From Archivesica marissinica (lineage: Eukaryota; Mollusca; Bivalvia; Venerida; Vesicomyidae), in assembly GCA_014843695.1 (NCBI GenBank), contig CM026398.1:16925593-16989592 (forward strand): DNA of 64,000 nt, written 5' to 3'. The notes beneath the pieces were generated by a model. It was not told where the DNA came from. It saw only the letters and a list, made by a program, of their open reading frames with translations, and did not search any database. Shown here piece after piece: positions 1 through 10,994 of this stretch. A program made the translations under genes and the position numbers. Every line of letters starts with the position of its first letter. Position 1 is the first letter of the stretch.

Positions 1-109
1 TCATTCTTTGTTTTCGAAACTTAATTGATTGAAATTTAAACAAACATATATATCCTTTTAAGTTATGATTTAACTGCAATTGATTAAAATTTGATTTGAA
101 TTTTTTTTT

Positions 110-187
110 TAATATTCAAATATGGTTTTAATATTCGAATATTCGGGCGTTCGAACGAATATTCGAACATTCGTTGCCATCCCTAAT
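110..187. mobile_element. Possible end of a hAT-like DNA element
   Basis: A self-complementary run of TTCGAA and GAATATTCG words ends in TTGCCATCCCTA. Read on the minus strand this is TAGGGATGGCAACGAA, which resembles ends of nonautonomous hAT-like elements as I know them. No partner end is visible, so the element is either solo or cut by the window edge. Weak call. Confidence 0.3.
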
Positions 188-347
188 TTAAACGTTACAC
201 ATTTTGACTGACTTGGTAAACAAGTACTTGTGACTCCATAGTCGCGTGTTCCATTCAAACGATTGACATAGTAATATACATGTAAAACGCGGGCTGTTTA
301 CAATACATTTACTAGTTTTTGGCTTTATTTCTAGTTTCATGAATTTA

Positions 348-617
348 TGTTATATATTTCGGGTTTTACGCCTGCATCAGCACCATTTTGGGCTATATTG
401 CCGGCAGGCAGTTTACCTAACAACACCTTTCCTGGGCAGGCTCCAGCGGTTAACCAGTACTTGGGTGACCAACCTCCGTAAGAAACTGCCAACTTTTTCA
501 TATAAATGAGACACGGCCTGAGCGGGGCTCGAACCCGTGACCATCAGTGATGATAGGTTACAGTGGTATACAAGTCAGCGACCTTAACCGCTCGACCACG
601 GAGGCGGACTACAATTA
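348..617 (-). mobile_element. tRNA-derived SINE, family S1, full length with TSD
   Basis: On the minus strand the head reads GTGGTCGAGYGGTTAAGG (box A-like) and GGGTTCGAGCCCC (box B-like), as in class II tRNAs (Ser/Leu). The body is shared with copies at 36762-36963, 49419-49680 and 56802-57056 and ends in GCGTAAAACCCGAAATATA. The 13-bp direct repeat TTTCATGAATTTA lies at 335-347 and 618-630, so the insertion boundaries are exact. This copy is about 270 bp and probably complete. Confidence 0.85.
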
Positions 618-630
618 TTTCATGAATTTA

Positions 631-868
631 AAAGCTGGTTATCATGTAAGCAAAGTAACTAATGCACGTGATATGTGAACTACTTTTTGTTGTGTATACT
701 ATTCATTTACAACCCAGTTGTAACAACCGACCGCATAACGCACTTCGTTGATAGTAACTGAAGCAGATGTACATGAACAATTGCAATTCAGTGAATTTAC
801 ATTTTTTTTTTGCCGATTATGTTATAAATAAGTGCTTATATTCATGTTCATTTGTTATTGAATTTATT
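631..868. other. No recognisable feature
   Basis: AT-rich sequence between the S1 SINE and the following TIR element. I see no ORF, repeat or splice-bounded exon here. Confidence 0.5.
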
Positions 869-1383
869 TAAAGTGACACTACATCAGTGAAAATGCAAAT
901 TTCTACAGAATGTATTTTCCTGTTATATGGTATAATTATTTTCCAAATAGTTGCCTCAAAACCTGAGTATTTCAACGAATAAACAAACGTCTCATACGCG
1001 GTTTGTTGATATACCAAAATAATGTAAACAGGGTCGACATTCATGCGTAATGCAACTCATGTATCCTGAATATCACGATTTATGGTACAGATTTACCATT
1101 ATATCACACATTTGTGCCAGTGCATATTGATTTGTAGACTAATCTTAGTTAAATGATCACTAAACGACATTATCTTGTGTTTAGTATTGACCCCGATGAC
1201 AAACAAACGTCAATTCAGGAGCATGAATGACCGTTATAGGAAATCATACTTTCAATCCACGAAACAAATGTTTATTGATTCAATGTTAGTGTTCGAATGT
1301 ATTCGGAAGAATTTGTAGTAGCAATGCATTTATACTTGAAAAAATGAATTGTATTTGCTTTTTGCGATGTAATGTCACTTTAA
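869..1383. mobile_element. Nonautonomous DNA element with TTAAAGTGACA-type TIRs
   Basis: The left end reads TTAAAGTGACACTACATC and the right end, complemented, reads TTAAAGTGACATTACATC, giving a near-perfect inverted repeat about 515 bp apart. Internal words (CGCGGTTTGTTGAT, GTAGACTAATCTTA, ATCACGATTTAT) recur in inverted order at 63815-64000, so this is a dispersed family. A related element with TTAAAGCAG ends lies at 50929-51532. No protein-coding capacity is seen. The superfamily is unresolved. Confidence 0.6.
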
Positions 1384-1512
1384 CTCGTCTTCTAACAACG
1401 ATAAAAACTCGCCATAATTTCAATAACTGCTAATTCAATATCCTATATATGTACTGGCAAACTTGAGCTACAAAATCACATCTAAATTAACACCGTGTTC
1501 ATCTCCATTAAT

Positions 1513-1798
1513 CTGCTAGAACTGCATTCAGAGACAACCTGCTAGAACTGCATTCAGAGACAACCTGCTAGAACTGCATTCAGAGACAACCTGCTAGAAC
1601 TGCATTCAGAGACAACCTGCTAGAACTGCATTCAGAGACAACCTGCTAGAACTGCATTCAGAGACAACCTGCTAGAACTGCATTCAGAGACAACCTGCTA
1701 GAACTGCATTCAGAGACAACCTGCTAGAACTGCATTCAGAGACAACCTGCTAGAACTGCATTCAGAGACAACCTGCTAGAACTGCATTCAGAGACACA
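1513..1798. repeat. 26-bp minisatellite, 11 copies
   Basis: The unit CTGCTAGAACTGCATTCAGA followed by GACAAC repeats 11 times almost without change, which suggests recent expansion. It lies downstream of the last MAGI exon in the window, in transcription terms inside the next intron. Confidence 0.95.
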
Positions 1799-1956
1799 AA
1801 CACCTATCAAAATGTTGCTAGTCCCATGGGTTCCCATGGGTGATCATTGCAGTTGAACTACATGTTAGTTGCTGGCTGGAAGGATGACAAGACAAAACAT
1901 GATCACAATATCTCGACTGCAGTGAACTACGTGTAACAATGAAGTGTATGGTGATA

Positions 1957-2012
1957 AACCAACAGGTGCGAAAGGTCCGGAGTTCGAGCCCCGCTGGAGC
2001 AGTCACGACAAT
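1957..2012 (+). mobile_element. Fragment of S3 SINE head
   Basis: The stretch CAGGTGCGAAAGGTCCGGAG followed by TTCGAGCCCCGCTGGAGC matches the tRNA-like head of the S3 family (box B region). The family body does not follow. It lies about 150 bp before a full S3 copy. Confidence 0.6.
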
Positions 2013-2154
2013 TTATTACTGTGGTTTTCTTATTTTTAGCTGACAACTCTGGAAATATGTCCTGGAATTTCATTAGAATTGTTGTATGGTTACGACACCA
2101 TTCTAATTAAATTGCACTACATATTTTACTGCACTATTTACAGCTAGTGGAATA

Positions 2155-2383
2155 GTGGAAGTCTTGATAGCGCAGTAGATGCGAGTTCGCTTCAGGTGCG
2201 AAAGGTCCGGAGTTTGAGCCCCGCTGGAGCCGTTACGATTGTGCCCGTAGGCAAGGCATTTAAATTCCACGTTGCCTCCTCTCCCTCGTGGCGATGGATT
2301 CCATCAGGAATGAGGTCTCAAGTGATTAATATAAGTTGTAAGAACTTGTTTCGCAATCGAGCTAAAATAAATTTGTAATAAAA
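2155..2383 (+). mobile_element. tRNA-derived SINE, family S3
   Basis: The head has box A-like GATAGCGCAGTAGATGCG and box B-like GAGTTTGAGCCCC. The body contains GGCAAGGCATTTAAATTCCA and the family end GCTAAAATAAATTTGTA. The 3' end stops about 11 bp from the splice donor of MAGI exon 4 (donor dinucleotide at 2393-2394), so it inserted right behind an exon on the opposite strand to the gene. Confidence 0.85.
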
Positions 2384-2394
2384 AACCATCTTAC

Positions 2395-2695
2395 TCTATA
2401 AAATAAGAATGCCCTTCATCAGTAAGTGCCATCTCCCAGTTGGTCGGGAGCGGACCCAGACTCTCCAAGCTGTCCGACTTCTCTAGAGATTTGCCTCGAG
2501 GTGGGGGATCAGGCAGAACCTTTCTAGATGTACCAGGCGACTTTGGTGGCATAATGTCCGTGTTGCTGCGGTTCCGTCGCCGCTTGCCCTCTGAAGACGG
2601 GTGTGCACCAGGGAGTATATTACCGATGGAGCTGGTTCGCCGAGGTATCTGACCTTGTGGGTCCTTAGGAGGCTTTGGTGTACCATACATGTTAC
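2395..2695 (-). CDS. MAGI: MAGI exon 4: end of GuK-like domain, linker, start of WW1
   Basis: Fourth coding exon (301 bp) of a membrane-associated guanylate kinase with inverted domain order. It continues exon 3 in phase 1: a split Gly codon, then NMYGTPKPPKDP, the conserved end of the MAGI guanylate-kinase-like domain. A Ser/Arg/Pro-rich linker follows (RRTSSIGNI, KRRRNRSNTD, PPKSPGTSRK), then GPLPTNWEMALTDEGHSYFI, the first strands of WW domain 1 with its first Trp. The second WW Trp must lie in the next exon beyond the left edge. The acceptor is TTTCTAG before GTAAC; the donor is GA before GTAAGA, phase 2. In the family, WW domains bind proline-rich PPxY partners at cell junctions and synapses. 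The linker serines could be phosphorylated, but that is inference. The MAGI assignment is strong; which vertebrate paralogue it matches cannot be said. Confidence 0.93.
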
Positions 2696-2830
2696 CTAGA
2701 AAGAGGAGATAGCAAGAAATATATTTACACATTAGACTAGTACAGCACCAAACATGGTAAGAACGCTACACTTTCTAACTCTATCTTTAGAATTCCTAAT
2801 TAGGATAGCTAGACCAGTCGGAAAAGAATT

Positions 2831-3271
2831 TACCGTACTTACTCTCCTATAAGACGCATTTTTACCACCAGATTATGGCCTCAAAGTGGCTTCCCGTCTT
2901 ATAAGCTAGTGATAATAAAAAAGATTTTAAATTTGTTTTTAAATCAGTTTGTTCAAACTCAATAACTGATGGCAGTATATTGAAATAACTGAAAGGGTGT
3001 AACAAAAGCATAGACTTTCATAGCTCTATCTGTAAACTGAATTTGTCAATAGTATTTTAGCAAATCAGAATTATTGTTGTGCATCAATGCATTTTTTTAT
3101 GATTTGACATAATTTACAGTGTTCAATTAATTTGTTTGATCTTTACTTCCGAGTGGTTTCCATTTTTTCAACCCGTCTTATACACGAGTCTATGTGCAAA
3201 ATACCACTGATTTAAGATAAGTCAGGGGCGTCTTATAGTCGAGATCATCATATAGGTGACTAAATATGGTA
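2831..3271. mobile_element. Nonautonomous DNA element with TAAGACGC subterminal repeats
   Basis: The left end TACCGTACTTACTC and the complemented right end TACCATATTTAGTC form imperfect TIRs. Both are followed inside by TATAAGACGC, so GCGTCTTATA faces TATAAGACGC across about 440 bp. The interior is AT-rich and noncoding. This layout is common among MITEs in animal genomes; I do not assign a superfamily. It sits in the intron between MAGI exons 3 and 4. Confidence 0.6.
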
Positions 3272-3549
3272 CAATGTACTGTCAAGTCACACAAGCCAAT
3301 CCTTGACACAATATGCTCAGTAAAAAACAAAACTTCATTTTCATGTGCCAGAGCTTGAAATCATTTCCCCAGTATTCACTTGCTTTTTTGGAATTTAAAC
3401 TTGCACCAAGTTGACCCTGTAGCTATGGTTTCCGATATGCTCAAGATCTCGGGTAGAACTACCAACCATAAGTAGGCCACCTGGATAGCTTCCACACACA
3501 TATTACAGAACAAACAAACAGCTGTGAGGGGCACCTGATTTGTCAGTCC

Positions 3550-4060
3550 AGGATGCCAACCACTCACCCTCCCCTCCCCCTCCCTCTTCCCATTCAGCAG
3601 ACTTTATCTGCATGTACAGGTTATTATGGCCAGTCCTTCATCAAATAACACACTATGCAACCACTCACCCTCCCCCTCCCTCCTCCCATTCAGCAGACTT
3701 TATCTGCATGTACAGGTTATTATGGCCAGTGAACTTCATCAAATAACACTCTATGCAACCACTCACCTCCCCCTCCCCATCCTCCTCCCATTCAGCAGAC
3801 TTTATCTGCATGTACAGGTTATTATGGCCAGTGAACTTCATCAAATAACACACTATGCAACCACTCACCCTCCCCTCCCCTCCCATTCAGCAGACTTTAT
3901 CTGCATGTACAGGTTATTATGGCCAGTGGACTTCATCAAATAAACACTATGCAACCACTCACCCTCCCCCTCCCCCTCCCCATCCCTCCTCCCATTCAAC
4001 AGACTTTATCTGCATGTACAGGTTATTATGGCCAGTGAACTTCATCAAATAACACACTAT
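3550..4060. repeat. About 98-bp minisatellite with CT-rich blocks, 5 copies
   Basis: Each unit holds a pyrimidine tract (CCCTCCCCTCCC type), then TTCAGCAGACTTTATCTGCA, TGTACAGGTTATTATGGCCA and a TCAAATAACAC link. Copy starts fall near 3561, 3664, 3762, 3860 and 3956. Length differences are mostly in the CT tract. The ORFs across it are by-products of the repeat. Confidence 0.9.
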
Positions 4061-4160
4061 GCAACCTGCTACAACAAATTGCCTTTACTGTTACAATGGA
4101 ACATGAAAATCGACTGTAACATGTTGAATTGATGCACGTCTAAGAAGTCATTGATAGTAC

Positions 4161-4407
4161 CAGGGTTCCCGCTGTCGGTCGCCAATTGCTACAAAAAACA
4201 AATACTGGCACTAAATTTTGTGAATTGGCGAAACTATTTGACCCTCCTTTTTTTTGTCACAACATATTTTTTGTCAAATACATGGCTTCAAATATTTATC
4301 TGTGAACTAACTATATGACTCTTAATGAGTCCAGTCAAATTGACTCCAGTTTTTTTCAATTGGCTCCAGAAATGGCGCAGACAAAAATTCAGACAGAGGG
4401 AACCCTG
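4161..4407. mobile_element. CAGGGTTCCC-TIR element (hAT-like MITE)
   Basis: The left end CAGGGTTCCCGCTGTC and complemented right end CAGGGTTCCCTCTGTC are inverted repeats of a 247-bp element. A second copy lies at 8838-9056 and an end fragment at 40029-40066. CAGGG ends suggest a hAT-like element, but no clean 8-bp target duplication is visible. The right end is only 33 bp from the splice donor of MAGI exon 3. Confidence 0.65.
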
Positions 4408-4445
4408 TAGTTTCAGCTATCAGCTCACATCACCAAGTAACTTAC

Positions 4446-4565
4446 CATCAAATATACCACTCTCAAGTAAGCTGCCATTCTTCTCTAACTCTTGGAAGTC
4501 GTCTGCATTGAGGAATGAATAGTCCACACCATTGACTTCTCCTGGTCGAGGCTCCCGAGTTGTAC
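4446..4565 (-). CDS. MAGI: MAGI exon 3: middle of GuK-like domain
   Basis: A 120-bp exon bounded by a CCGCAG acceptor and a perfect GTAAGT donor, phase 1 on both sides. It reads TTREPRPGEVNGVDYSFLNA, then DDFQELEKNGSLLESGIFD, with split Cys and Gly codons at its ends. This is the conserved centre of the MAGI guanylate-kinase-like domain. In this family the domain is an inactive, protein-binding derivative of guanylate kinase. Exon 2 supplies VPC upstream and exon 4 supplies NMYGTPKPP downstream, so the joined domain runs without gap or frameshift. Inserted elements sit on both sides (CAGGG element 3' of it, S5 SINE 5' of it) but do not touch the exon. Confidence 0.95.
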
Positions 4566-4617
4566 CTGCGGAACAGAACACATTCAACTGTTTTGTTTGT
4601 TTGTTTGTTTGTTCTTG

Positions 4618-4858
4618 TTTTTGGGGTTTTAGCATCGCACTAGCAGCTTAGATCATATGGCGACTCTCCGGCTATTATTGGTGGAGGAAGACCCTGGATG
4701 CCCCTCCGAGCACACGGATACAACCACTTATCTACTACAAGTCAGCTGGATACCTTCCTCACTTGAAAGAATTTGACATCCCAGTGGGATTCAAACCTAC
4801 AACAGTGATGGGCAAGTGATTTGATGTCAACGACCGCAACCACTCGACCATGCAGGCC
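4618..4858 (-). mobile_element. tRNA-derived SINE, family S5
   Basis: On the minus strand it opens with GCCTGCATGGTCGAGTGGTT (box A-like) and has box B-like GTTTGAATCCC, then a body ending near GGGGTTTTAGC. It differs from S1 although both have a Leu/Ser-type head. It is the only copy seen here. It lies in the intron between MAGI exons 2 and 3. Confidence 0.65.
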
Positions 4859-4879
4859 CCATATTCCACTGTTTACTGG

Positions 4880-5310
4880 AAAGTCAATCTGGTGCAATAC
4901 TCCATAACTGGGAGCGTAACTGTATCTTACACATATGTTAGGTTTATTTGAGTAAAGACCAGCTTTAATGTATCATATTCCATATCTGGGGGGTGTGCTG
5001 TATCTTACACATATGTTAGGTTTATTTGAGTAAAGACCAGCTTTAATGTATCATATTCCATATCTGGGAGCGTAACTGTATCGTACACATATGTTAGGTT
5101 TATTTGAGTAAAGACCAGCTTTAATGTATCATATTCCATAACTGGGAGCGTAACTGTATCTTACACATATGTTAGGTTTATTTGAGTAAAGACCAGCTTT
5201 AATGTATCATATTCCATATCTGGGGTGTGTACTGTATCGTACACATATGTTAGGTTTATTTGAGTAAAGACCAGCTTTAATGTGTCATATTCCATATCTG
5301 GGGGGTGTAC
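4880..5310. repeat. 78-bp minisatellite, about 5 copies
   Basis: TATGTTAGGTTTATTTGAGT recurs at 4934, 5012, 5090, 5168 and 5246, exactly 78 bp apart. Units alternate between CTGGGAGCGTAACTGTATC and CTGGGGGGTGTACTGTATC versions, which hints at a two-unit higher order. Confidence 0.9.
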
Positions 5311-5618
5311 TGTATCTTACTATACAGTATGTCCATGCCAACTTTTATTAGGCTAAGGACCAGCTTTAAGTTGATGCACTTTACAAACAGACCAATATCT
5401 TTTATGACTTCTTTCTCTACAAAAATCAATGTTTACCAAGTTTTAATCAGTGTTAGAGCTTTAAAGAAATTAACAGATGAGAAATTAAGCTGCTAAAATC
5501 AATGACATTACCACAAGGACATCAAAACCTCATTACATTTAAAACAGGTTTGAATTCTCACAGTACTTACTTATTAAAGGCTCAGGGTAAGTGTAAAATA
5601 GCATGTGTATTTATTTAA

Positions 5619-5858
5619 CCCTTTCAACACCAAGTAACTGACATGGACTGGTCCATGATATTCTTAGACCAATAAATGAATAAGAAAATTACATTCGAAC
5701 CAGTTCATTTATCAAGATGGGTAATTTTGTCTAAAATTAGTAATACTACTTGCAAAAAGTGCAGATCCTGATGAGACGGCTCATCACGAGCCGGCTCATC
5801 TGGATCTACACTTTTTGTAAGCCTATATAGAGAATAGAGGTATGTGGTGTTGAAAGGG
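5619..5858 (+). mobile_element. TTAA-flanked MITE, family P (piggyBac-like)
   Basis: It starts CCCTTTCAACACCA and ends TGGTGTTGAAAGGG, with TTAA immediately outside both ends (5615-5618, 5859-5862). TTAA targets and CCC-starting ends are typical of piggyBac elements. The interior carries a palindrome around GACGGCTC/GAGCCGGCTC between GCAGATCC and GGATCTAC. Same-family copies are at 8455, 18911, 32886, 57924 and 61300. No transposase; about 240 bp. Confidence 0.85.
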
Positions 5859-5879
5859 TTAAGGTTGTTATCATCATAG

Positions 5880-7283
5880 TCTACCAATGTAGCATAGACT
5901 GTGAGATAGTATGAACCGACAGGACCGCAGACAATGTAGCATAGACTGTGAGATAGTATGAACCGACAGGACTCGACAATGTAGCATAGACTGTGAGATA
6001 GTATGAACCGACAGGACCACAGACAATGTAGCATTGACTGTGAGATAGTATGAACCGCAGACAATGTAGCATATACTGTGAGATAGTATGAACCGACAGG
6101 ACCGCAGACAATGTAGCATAGACTGTGAGATAGTGTGAACCGACAGGACCGCAGACAATGTAGCATATACTGCAAGATGGTATGAACCGACAGGACCACA
6201 GACAATGTAGCATAGACTGTGAGATAGTATGAACCGACAGGACCGCAGACAATGTAGCATATACTGCGAGATAGTATGAACCGACAGGACCACAGACAAT
6301 GTAGCATAGACTGTGAGATAGTATGAACCGACAGGACCGCAGTCAATGTAGCATAGACTGTGAGATAGTATGAACCGACATGACCACAGACAATGTAGCA
6401 TATACTGTGAGATAGTATGAACCGACAGGACCGCAGACAATGTAGCATTGACTGCGAGATAGTATGAACCGACAGGACTGCAGACAATGTAGCATATACT
6501 GTGAGATAGTATGAACCGCAGACAATGTAGCATAGACTGTGAGATAGTATGAACCACAGCCAATGTAGCATATACTGCAAGATAGTATGAACCGACAGGA
6601 CCCCAGACAATGTAGCATAGACTGTGAGATAGTATGAACCGACAGGACCACAGACAATGTAGCATATACTGTGAGATAGTATGAACCGACAGGACAACAG
6701 ACAATGTAGCATATACTGTGAGATAGTATGAACCGACAGGACCACAGACAATGTAGCATAGACTGCGAGATAGTATGAACCGACAGGACCGCAGTCAATG
6801 TAGCATATACTGCGAGATAGTATGAACCGACAGGACCACAGACAATGTAGCATAGACTGTGAGATAGTATGAACCGACAGGACCACAGACAATGTAGCAT
6901 ATACTGTGAGATAGTATGAACCGACAGGACCGCAGACAATGTAGCATATACTGCAAGATAGTATGAACCGACAGGACCGCAGACAATATAGCATATACTG
7001 CGAGATAGTATGAACCGACAGGACCGCAGTCAATGTAGCATATACTGCGAGATAGTATGAACCGACAGGACCGCAGACAATGTAGCATTGACTGTGAGAT
7101 AGTATGAACCGACATGACCGCAGACAATGTAGCATAGACTGTGAGATAGTATGAACCGACAGGATCCCAGACAATGTAGCATAGACTGTGAGATAGTATG
7201 AACTGACAGGACCACAGACAATGTAGCATTGACTGTGAGATAGTATGAACCACAGACAATGTAGCATATACTGTGAGATAGTA
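5880..7283. repeat. 47-bp minisatellite, about 30 copies
   Basis: The unit GACAATGTAGCATAGACTGT then GAGATAGTATGAACCGACAGG and ACCGCA repeats for 1.4 kb, with shortened units lacking the GACAGGACC part. Because 47 is not a multiple of 3 and one phase lacks stops on the minus strand, all three minus frames stay open over hundreds of codons. The resulting ORFs (up to 520 aa) are not evidence for a gene. Confidence 0.95.
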
Positions 7284-7299
7284 TACTAGTACATCAGCG

Positions 7300-7352
7300 A
7301 GAGATTTTGTGGTTCCTTTCGCACCTGAAGCAAACATGCTACCACAACTTCT
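7300..7352 (-). mobile_element. Possible S3 SINE head fragment
   Basis: CCTTTCGCACCTGAAGC followed by AAACATGC resembles the anticodon-arm part of the S3 head in minus orientation. The rest is missing. It directly abuts the 47-bp array. Confidence 0.4.
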
Positions 7353-7424
7353 GCATCATCTTGAGAGGTAAGCGCGTATTGCATACAACAAGCAGTAAGG
7401 AACTAACATCGACCCTGCCTCACA

Positions 7425-8244
<820 letters not shown>

Positions 8245-8415
8245 GCAAACAACCTAGATCCAGATCAGCCACAGCATCACGCTGCAAGCTGATCAGGATC
8301 TATGTTGTTTGCTACATAGCCAAATGTCTTAGCAAGACCATCTGAATAGCAAACAGCATAGAGCCTGATCAGACGGAATGTTCCGTGGCGGCTGATATGC
8401 CTCTATATTCTTTGC
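8245..8415. repeat. Two H-family hairpins in tandem
   Basis: GCAAACAACCTAGATCCAGA faces GATCAGGATCTATGTTGTTTGC (8245-8312). A second hairpin, GCAAACAGCATAGAGCC to a decayed TCTTTGC, spans 8349-8415. The arms pair over roughly 25 bp each. Similar hairpins occur at 11506, 13249, 16484 and their copy-B counterparts. Confidence 0.75.
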
Positions 8416-8454
8416 AAATACTGTTTGAACGGTATCCAGAATCAAATGGGTTAA

Positions 8455-8692
8455 CCCATTCAACCCCAAGTAACTGACATGGACTGGTGCGTGATATTTT
8501 CAGACCAATAAATTAATAAGAAAATTACCTTTGGACCAGTTCATTTATCAAAATGGGTAATTTTATCTAAAAATAGTAATAATTATTACTGGCAAAAAAG
8601 TGCAGATCCTGATGAGACGGCTCGTCACGAGCCGGCTCATCTGGATCTACACTTTTCATAAGCCTATTTAGAGGCATGTGGGGTTGAAAGGG
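8455..8692 (+). mobile_element. TTAA-flanked MITE, family P
   Basis: CCCATTCAACCCCA to GGGGTTGAAAGGG with TTAA at 8451-8454 and 8693-8696. It has the same interior palindrome as the 5619 copy and the same orientation. Confidence 0.85.
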
Positions 8693-8837
8693 TTAATGTC
8701 TATATTGGGTGAAATTTCATTTCAAATATTAATAGTTGCACTAGTTTATTGGTGTGGTGGATGGACCCCAGGTGCCTCTCCAAGTGGAATTTAATGTACA
8801 GGGTGACACTGTGTACAGACAGGGATATATCTAGATG

Positions 8838-9056
8838 CAAGGTTCCTGCTGTCAGTCGCCAATGGCGCCAATTGCGACACAAAAAAACAAATATTGGCGC
8901 TAAATTTTGTGAAATTTGTCAAATACATGGCTTCAAATATTTATTTGTGAACTATATATGGCTCTTAGTTGGCTCCAAGTTTTTTAAATTAGCTCCAGTG
9001 TTTTTCAATTGGCGACAGAAGTGGCGCAGACAAACAGTCAGACAGAGGGATCCCTG
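8838..9056. mobile_element. Second CAGGG-TIR element
   Basis: It is homologous to 4161-4407 along its length (GTCGCCAATGGCGCCAATTG, TGGCGCAGACAAACAGTCAG). The end bases have decayed to CAAGGTTCC and GGATCCCTG. An 18-bp repeat ACAGACAGGGATATATCT lies outside at 8814-8831 and 9081-9098, slightly away from the element ends. Confidence 0.6.
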
Positions 9057-9420
9057 AGATGGTTAATGGACACACACATTACAGACAGGGATATATCTCT
9101 ACAACGTTAGGCATGCTTCACCCCACCCACCCTTGCTGTAAATTGCTACAATATACAACTCAGACTGACCTTTGGAATGTCACAATGTTACTACATATCG
9201 TGTGAACATTTCCTGTATACATTCTGTGAGCAAACATAAATGTAGCCCTGTATTTTCCCACAGTTCTTGCCAGCTTTGTAATATGCTATGTAACATACTG
9301 ACATGGACATTACTGTATTTCTCTCTCTCTCTCAAAACATTTCACTAACATACAAAAGACTTCTCCCTAACATATTAAACACACTTCTGAATCTCCCCAA
9401 CATACAAAATACTTCTCCCT

Positions 9421-9705
9421 CAGTACCATAGCCAGAGGCAAATTTCAACTGAGGCAAACTAGGGAAGTCCTGTGCCATGTTCCCTCTTAAAATTGTTTTG
9501 GGTATAGAAGCGATTTCCTGTGTTTTCTGATTTTAGACGTATAATTATGTACTGACCATTCAGCTCTCTAGCAGTCAACATTTTATACAGCAAAGAGATA
9601 TTTTTTTGCATTTTATCTATTTCATTTTTCATTTTTTTTTGCTTTGGAAATTTTAACAGAGGCAACTGCCTCGGTGTGCCTCAGTGTGGCTACAGGCCTG
9701 TCCCT
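9421..9705. mobile_element. Possible hAT-like MITE
   Basis: The left end CAGTACCATAGCCAGAGGC and complemented right end CAGGGACAGGCCTGTAGCCA share TAGCCA-type termini, each followed by GAGGCA words (AACTGAGGCAAAC, CACTGAGGCACACC). The interior is AT-rich. The ends are imperfect and no target duplication is seen. Confidence 0.4.
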
Positions 9706-10149
9706 GATATACAAATAACTTCGCCCTCACACTACCTGTATCTCCTTATCCTGTTCACCTGACGGAGATCAAAATTAACCTACACATTATTTAAATCCAA
9801 TATTTGAATACAATATATGTAACAAAAGCCGGCTAATAGATGTTGCACAGCCTCACTGTGTACATGTTCTCCAACTTGCTTAGTTATTATTATAAATATA
9901 TATTTACGAGACAGTAACCCAATATTTTCTAATAATAACTAAGGCCTATGAAATAATTAATTAGTAGATAAGTCACATTCTGTCATCCTATGACAGGGGT
10001 TGAAGGTCAAATAGTTAACATTCCCAGGGGGCATTCTCTTTACTATTTTACTACTGAGTGGTTGGTAAACAATGCAAGACTGCTCTAACTACATGCATGT
10101 ACATACTTAATATATCCCAACATGTATGTACATACTGAATATATCCAGT
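9706..10149. other. No recognisable feature
   Basis: AT-rich intron sequence leading into the first 27-bp array. Only short CATGTACATAC/TATATCC repeats are visible near 10095-10145. Confidence 0.4.
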
Positions 10150-10895
10150 GCAGTGACCATTGTAATGCAGCAATATACAGTGTCCTTTGCAATGCAGCAA
10201 TATGCAGTGTCCTTTGTAATGCAGCAATATGCAGTGTTCATTGTAATGCAGCAATATGCAGTGTTCATTGTAATGCAGCAATATGCAGTGTTCATTGTAA
10301 TGCAGCAATATGCAGTGTTTTTGTAATGCACTAACATGAAGTGTCCTTTGTACTGCACTAACATGAAGTGTCCTTTGTACTGCACTAACATGAAGTGTCC
10401 TTTGTACTGCACTAACATGAAGTGTTCTTTGTAATGCACTAACATGAAGTGTCCTTTGTACTGCACTAACATGAAGTGTCCTTTGTAATGCACTAACATG
10501 AAGTGTCCTTTGTAATGCACTAACATGAAGTGTCCTTTGTAATGCACTAACATGATGTGTCCTTTGTAATGCACTAACATGAAGTGTCCTTTGTAATGCA
10601 CTAACATGAAGTGTCCTTTGTAATGCACTAACATGAAGTGTCCTTTGTAATGCACTAACATGAAGTGTCCTTTGTAATGCACTAACATGAAGTGTCCTTT
10701 GTAATGCACTAACATGAAGTGTCCTTTGTAATGCACTAACATGACGTGTCCTTTGTAATGCACTAACATGAAGTGTCCTTTGTAATGCAGTAACATGAAG
10801 TGTCCTTTGTAATGCACTAACATGAAGTGTCCTTTGTAATGCAGTAACATGAAGTGTCCTTTGTACTGCACTAACATGAAGTGTCCTTTGTAATG
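10150..10895. repeat. 27-bp minisatellite, first block
   Basis: The unit CACTAACATGAAGTGTCCTT plus TGTAATG repeats about 21 times from 10330. It is preceded by about six copies of a diverged version (CAGCAATATGCAGTGT). The same unit makes the arrays at 21559-23878 and 35579-36390, which flank the duplicated segment. Because 27 is divisible by 3, it gives long stop-free frames (HYKGHFMLV repeated) that are not genes. Confidence 0.95.
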
Positions 10896-10994
10896 TAGTT
10901 TGAGTTTGTCTATGTCTCATGCTAGTATGTGTATCTTACACTTAAAATCTGCTAAGACTATTATACAAAATATACACACTACATGTATGTAGTG

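Noticed and set aside
5705..7337. Large open frames on the minus strand (up to 520 aa)
   Set aside because: They are produced by the stop-free 47-bp repeat; all three frames are open and read the same shifted peptide. No domain, start context or splice logic supports a gene.
10330..10895. CRISPR array (short direct repeats)
   Set aside because: Repeats are contiguous, with no unique spacers and no cas genes; the genome is clearly animal.
10051..10920. 289-aa and 256-aa frames
   Set aside because: Translations of the 27-bp minisatellite (HYKGHFMLV-type repeat); the unit length is divisible by 3.
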